52,177 nt of DNA, taken from assembly GCF_019192735.1 (NCBI RefSeq), contig NZ_JAHTKP010000054.1, forward strand, positions 1 through 52,177. The letters run 5' to 3'. Of this stretch, positions 48,971-52,177 are shown piece after piece (positions within the stretch are counted from its first letter, which is position 1; every line of letters begins with the position of its first letter). The translations under genes were made by a program, and so were the position numbers. A model generated the notes under the pieces. The model was not told the DNA's origin and did not search any database. It saw only the letters and a list, made by a program, of their open reading frames with translations. This DNA is from Kitasatospora aureofaciens. GTDB lineage: Bacteria > Actinomycetota > Actinomycetes > Streptomycetales > Streptomycetaceae.

Positions 48971-50536
48971 CTACAGCAGGTCCTTGAACTCCTTGGGCAG
49001 CTCGAAGTCGGCCGGGCCCTTGCCCGCGCCGAGGCCGAACGCGCCACCGTCGGCCGGTGCCTGGGCGCCGGCCGGGCCGAGCGCGCGCCGCTCGGCGGCG
49101 GCCGCCTCCTCCTGCGCGCGCTTCAGCGGGTTGCCGCTCTTGCGCTTGCCCTTCGCCTGCGGGGCCTTCTTGGCGGACTTCTTCGCGCCGCCGCCCATGC
49201 CCGGGATGCCGGGCATGCCGGGCATCCCCTTGCCGGAGGCCATCGCGGACATCATCTTGCGGGCGTCGAAGAACCGCTCGATCAGGTTCTTCACCTCGCC
49301 GACCTGGACGCCCGAACCCTTGGCGATACGGGCCCGGCGGGAGCCGTTGATCATCTCCGGCTCGGCCCGCTCGGCCGGGGTCATCGACTTGATGATCGCG
49401 CCGACCCGGTTGACGTCCTTGTCGTCGATGTTGTTGATCTGCTCGCGGATCTGGCCCATCCCCGGCAGCATGCCGAGCAGCTTGGAGATCGAGCCCATCT
49501 TCTGGACCTGCTCCAGCTGGGACAGGAAGTCGTCCAGCGTGAAGGCCTTCGGGCCGCCGCGCAGCTTCGCGGCGATCTTCTCGGCCTCCTCCTGCGAGAA
49601 GGTCTGCTCGGCCTTCTCGATCAGCGAGAGGACGTCACCCATGCCGAGGATGCGCGAGGCCATCCGGTCCGGGTGGAAGGCGTCGAAGTCGTCGACCTTC
49701 TCGCCGTTCGAGGCGAACATGATCTGCCGGCCGGTGACGTGCGCGACCGACAGGGCGGCACCGCCGCGGGCGTCGCCGTCGAGCTTGGAGAGCACGACAC
49801 CGGTGAAGTCGACGCCGTCGAGGAAGGCCTGGGCGGTGGTGACCGCGTCCTGGCCGATCATCGCGTCGACGACGAACAGGACCTCGTCCGGGTTGACCGC
49901 GGCGCGGATGTCCGCGGCCTGCTGCATCAGCTCGGCGTCGATGCCGAGGCGGCCGGCGGTGTCGACGACGACGACGTCGTACTGCTTCTGCTTGGCGTAC
50001 TCGATCGAGTCCTTGGCGACCTGCACCGGGTCGCCGACGCCGTTGCCCGGCTGCGGGCCGTAGAAGGCCACGCCGGCCCGGTCGGCGACGACCTGGAGCT
50101 GGTTGACCGCGTTGGGGCGCTGGAGGTCGCAGGCGACCAGCAGCGGGGTGTGCTTCTGCTTCTTCAGCCAGTGGCCGAGCTTGCCCGCGAGGGTGGTCTT
50201 ACCGGCACCCTGCAGACCGGCGAGCATGATCACCGTCGGGCCGCTCTTGGCGAACCGCACCCGGCGGGTCTCGCCGCCGAGGATCGCGATGAGCTCCTCG
50301 TTGACGATCTTGATGATCTGCTGCGCCGGATTCAGCGCGCCCGAGACCTCGGCACCGAGCGCCCGCTCCTTGACCTGCTTGATGAAGGCCCGGACGACCG
50401 GCAGCGCGACGTCCGCCTCCAGCAGCGCGATGCGGATCTCGCGGGCGGTGGCGTCGATGTCCGCCTCGCTGAGGCGGCCCTTGCCCCGGAGGTTCTTGAA
50501 CGTCGCTGCGAGGCGATCGGAAAGGGTGTCGAACAC
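48971..50536 (-). CDS. ffh: Signal recognition particle protein Ffh
   Basis: 521 aa from GTG 50536 (MFDTLSDRLAATFKNLRGKGRL), matching the remembered actinomycete Ffh N-terminus. The N domain (1-95), the G domain with GLQGAGKTT (107-115), VDTAGRLGID and TKLDGD-like SKLDGDARGGA, and the Met-rich M domain are all present. The C-terminal tail is Lys/Gly/Pro-rich with PGMPGIPGMGGG. With 4.5S RNA it targets membrane proteins to SecYEG via FtsY. The 61-bp gap to the GNAT gene holds no structure. Confidence 0.97.
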   Translation of the reverse strand: MFDTLSDRLAATFKNLRGKGRLSEADIDATAREIRIALLEADVALPVVRAFIKQVKERALGAEVSGALNPAQQIIKIVNEELIAILGGETRRVRFAKSGPTVIMLAGLQGAGKTTLAGKLGHWLKKQKHTPLLVACDLQRPNAVNQLQVVADRAGVAFYGPQPGNGVGDPVQVAKDSIEYAKQKQYDVVVVDTAGRLGIDAELMQQAADIRAAVNPDEVLFVVDAMIGQDAVTTAQAFLDGVDFTGVVLSKLDGDARGGAALSVAHVTGRQIMFASNGEKVDDFDAFHPDRMASRILGMGDVLSLIEKAEQTFSQEEAEKIAAKLRGGPKAFTLDDFLSQLEQVQKMGSISKLLGMLPGMGQIREQINNIDDKDVNRVGAIIKSMTPAERAEPEMINGSRRARIAKGSGVQVGEVKNLIERFFDARKMMSAMASGKGMPGMPGIPGMGGGAKKSAKKAPQAKGKRKSGNPLKRAQEEAAAAERRALGPAGAQAPADGGAFGLGAGKGPADFELPKEFKDLL

Positions 50537-50636
50537 GTCGTCGCGGGTCCTCTGCGGCATCGGTATCAGTACGGTCGTCGCCCCCAAGGGTATCCGGCCG
50601 CCCGGGTATGGTCTCCACCCCTACCGGCAGCGGCTC

Positions 50637-52177
50637 TCAGCCCAGTGCCGCACGCACCGCCGCCGCCACCTCCCCGGCCCGCTGGGCGGCGAGCGGGCGG
50701 CCCGCCTCGTCGGTCAGGTAGAAGGAGTCGACGGCGTCCGCGCCGAGCGTGGAGACGTGCGCGGTGCGGACCCGTACGCCCGCCGCGTCCAGCGCCCGGC
50801 CGATCCGGTGCAGCAGCCCGGGGGCGTCGTGCGCGCGGACCTCCAGGACGGTCGCGGTCGCCGAGGCCACCGCGGGCGCGACCGCGACCAGCGGCGGCGG
50901 GGTGGGAATGCCCCGGCGGCGCGGGGCGGCGGCGTCCCGCTCGGCGAGCCGGCGGGCGACGTCCAGCGAGCCGTCCAGCGCCCGGCGCAGATCGGCCCGC
51001 AGCCGGGCGGCCTCCGGCAGCTCGCCGAACTCGGCGGCCACCCGCCACCTCAGCAGCAGCACCGGCCCCGCGCCGATCGGATCGAGTTCGCGCAGGCTCG
51101 CCGAGCGGACGGCCAGCCGGTGCAGCGCGAGCACCCCGGCGACCGTGCCGAGCAGCCCCGGCTGGTCCGGCACGGCCAGGGTCAGCTCGACGCCCATCGG
51201 CTCGACTCCGATCGACTCGGCGCCCGGCTCGGCGCGCCGCTCGATGCCGGGCTCCGCCGCGCCGGCCTGGGCCTGCAGGGCGAGCGCCGGACCGCCGGTG
51301 CGGGCGGCCTCGACCGCGAGCCGCTCCTGCTCGGCGCTCGGCGCCGCCTCGGCCGGGGCCGCCGGCCCGCCGGCCAGCTGGGCGGCGGCCCGGGCCACCA
51401 GCCCGTCCACCAGCGAGGCCCGCCAGCTGCTCCACGCGGCCGGGCCGGTGGCCAGCGCGTCCGCCTCGGTGAGCGCGTGCAGCAGCTCCAGCCGCGGCAA
51501 GGTGGTGACCACCTTGGTGATCGCCTCGACGGTGGCCGGGTCGTCCGGATCCCGCCGGGTGGCGGTGTCGATCAGGGTCAGGTGGTGGCGGACCAGCACC
51601 GCGAGGGTCTCGGTGTCCTCGGGGTCGAAGCCCATCCGGACGGCGACGTCCCGGACGATCACCTCGCCGGCCTCGCTGTGGTCACCGGGCCAGCCCTTGC
51701 CGATGTCGTGCAGCAGCGCGGCGACCAGCAGCAGGTCGGGCCGGGCCACCCGGCGGGTCATCGCGGCGGCCCGCACCGCCGTCTCCACCAGGTGCCGGTC
51801 CACCGTCCAGCGGTGCACGGCGTTGCGCTGCGGGCGGCAGCGGACCCGCTCCCAGTCCGGCAGCAGCCGGGTGACCAGGCCCTCCGCCTCCAGCGCCTCC
51901 CACACCGGGATGCCCGCCTCGCCCGCGCCGAGCAGGGTGACGAGCTGCTCGCGCGCCTCGTCCGGCCAGGGCACCGGCAGCGGACGGCACTCGGCGGCCA
52001 GCCGCCGCACCGTCGCGTACGAGACGGTGAGCCCGTTCTGCGCGGCGGCGGCCGCGGCGCGCAGCGGCAGCACCGGGTCGGCGGCCGGGCGGGCGCCCTG
52101 GGCGAGCACCGCCTCGCCGTCCTGCTCGACGACGCCCTCGGCGAGCGGGCGGCGCTCGACCGCGCCGCGGGCGACCG
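50637..52177 (-). CDS. glnD: [Protein-PII] uridylyltransferase GlnD, C-terminal part (cut by right window edge)
   Basis: Partial: the frame is open to base 52177, so about 513 C-terminal residues are seen. The HD domain (LLLVAALLHDIGKGWPGDHS, then VIVRDVAVRMG and VLVRHHLTL) carries the uridylyl-removing activity. Two ACT domains follow: VELTLAVPDQPGLLGTVAGVLAL and VLEVRAHDAPGLLHRIGRAL, which bind glutamine. The nucleotidyltransferase domain lies outside the window. Actinomycete GlnD proteins act on PII (GlnK) as adenylyl- or uridylyl-transferases; neighbouring amtB-glnK-glnD order is expected beyond the edge. It lies 100 bp upstream of ffh. Confidence 0.93.
   Translation of the reverse strand, partial: VARGAVERRPLAEGVVEQDGEAVLAQGARPAADPVLPLRAAAAAAQNGLTVSYATVRRLAAECRPLPVPWPDEAREQLVTLLGAGEAGIPVWEALEAEGLVTRLLPDWERVRCRPQRNAVHRWTVDRHLVETAVRAAAMTRRVARPDLLLVAALLHDIGKGWPGDHSEAGEVIVRDVAVRMGFDPEDTETLAVLVRHHLTLIDTATRRDPDDPATVEAITKVVTTLPRLELLHALTEADALATGPAAWSSWRASLVDGLVARAAAQLAGGPAAPAEAAPSAEQERLAVEAARTGGPALALQAQAGAAEPGIERRAEPGAESIGVEPMGVELTLAVPDQPGLLGTVAGVLALHRLAVRSASLRELDPIGAGPVLLLRWRVAAEFGELPEAARLRADLRRALDGSLDVARRLAERDAAAPRRRGIPTPPPLVAVAPAVASATATVLEVRAHDAPGLLHRIGRALDAAGVRVRTAHVSTLGADAVDSFYLTDEAGRPLAAQRAGEVAAAVRAALG

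Noticed and set aside
48044..51472. 1142-codon plus-strand frame opposite ftsH, ffh and glnD
   Set aside because: Antisense shadow of three well-identified minus-strand genes, no domain recognised.

Overview
The window is high-GC actinomycete chromosome. The linked genes whiG, four adjacent type I signal peptidases (sipWXYZ type), a DUF2469 gene, and the rpsB-tsf-pyrH-frr-cdsA and rpsP-khpA-rimM-trmD-rplS blocks point to the Streptomycetaceae (Streptomyces, Kitasatospora or a close relative). GTG/TTG starts and frequent ATGA/TGATG stop-start overlaps fit this. The genus cannot be fixed from the sequence alone. Nothing looks like a prophage, IS element, CRISPR array or tRNA gene.

Layout. 1-528: on the minus strand, what appears to be the promoter/leader of a ribosomal RNA operon whose 16S gene lies beyond the left edge, then the terminator of mmsA. 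529-3576: mmsA and two poorly characterised genes. 3715-19377: a polyamine/amino-acid catabolic island. It has a FAD amine oxidase, a PotABC importer with its lipoprotein, an aminobutyraldehyde dehydrogenase, a divergent PucR regulator, a second polyamine-type lipoprotein, two class III aminotransferases, a second aldehyde dehydrogenase and an Lrp regulator. The inferred route is uptake of putrescine-like diamines, transamination or oxidation to aminobutyraldehyde, oxidation to GABA, then a second transamination. No succinate-semialdehyde dehydrogenase is seen. 19601-21535: an ABC ATPase with eroded catalytic motifs and an FtsX-like membrane partner.

21551-27781: rlmN, cdsA, frr, pyrH, tsf, rpsB, all minus strand, with stem-loops in the spacers. 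28314-34973: M23-like secreted protein, TetR regulator, whiG with a long N-terminal extension, dprA, yifB/comM, yraN, DUF2469. 35028-39556: Nudix hydrolase and four signal peptidase I genes. 39634-42380: rplS, trmD, rimM, khpA, rpsP. 42680-48910: SprT-like predicted metalloprotease, proS, methyltransferase, an FtsH-type protease, a GNAT acetyltransferase. 48971-52177: ffh and the 3' part of glnD, cut by the window edge.

The main unexplained signals are these. (1) Short tandem duplications of four unrelated unit sizes sit on or directly after the stop codons of four minus-strand genes. (2) Two pairs of DnaA boxes, 6 kb apart, have identical 17-bp periodicity. (3) Several genes carry a -10-like hexamer 6-7 nt before the start codon, suggesting leaderless mRNAs; in the TetR gene it overlaps a palindrome. 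(4) The SprT-like gene lies between strong hairpins behind a nested 24-bp palindrome. (5) A GGGGGACGACCCCC element is inserted in the rlmN reading frame and recurs upstream of the methyltransferase gene.
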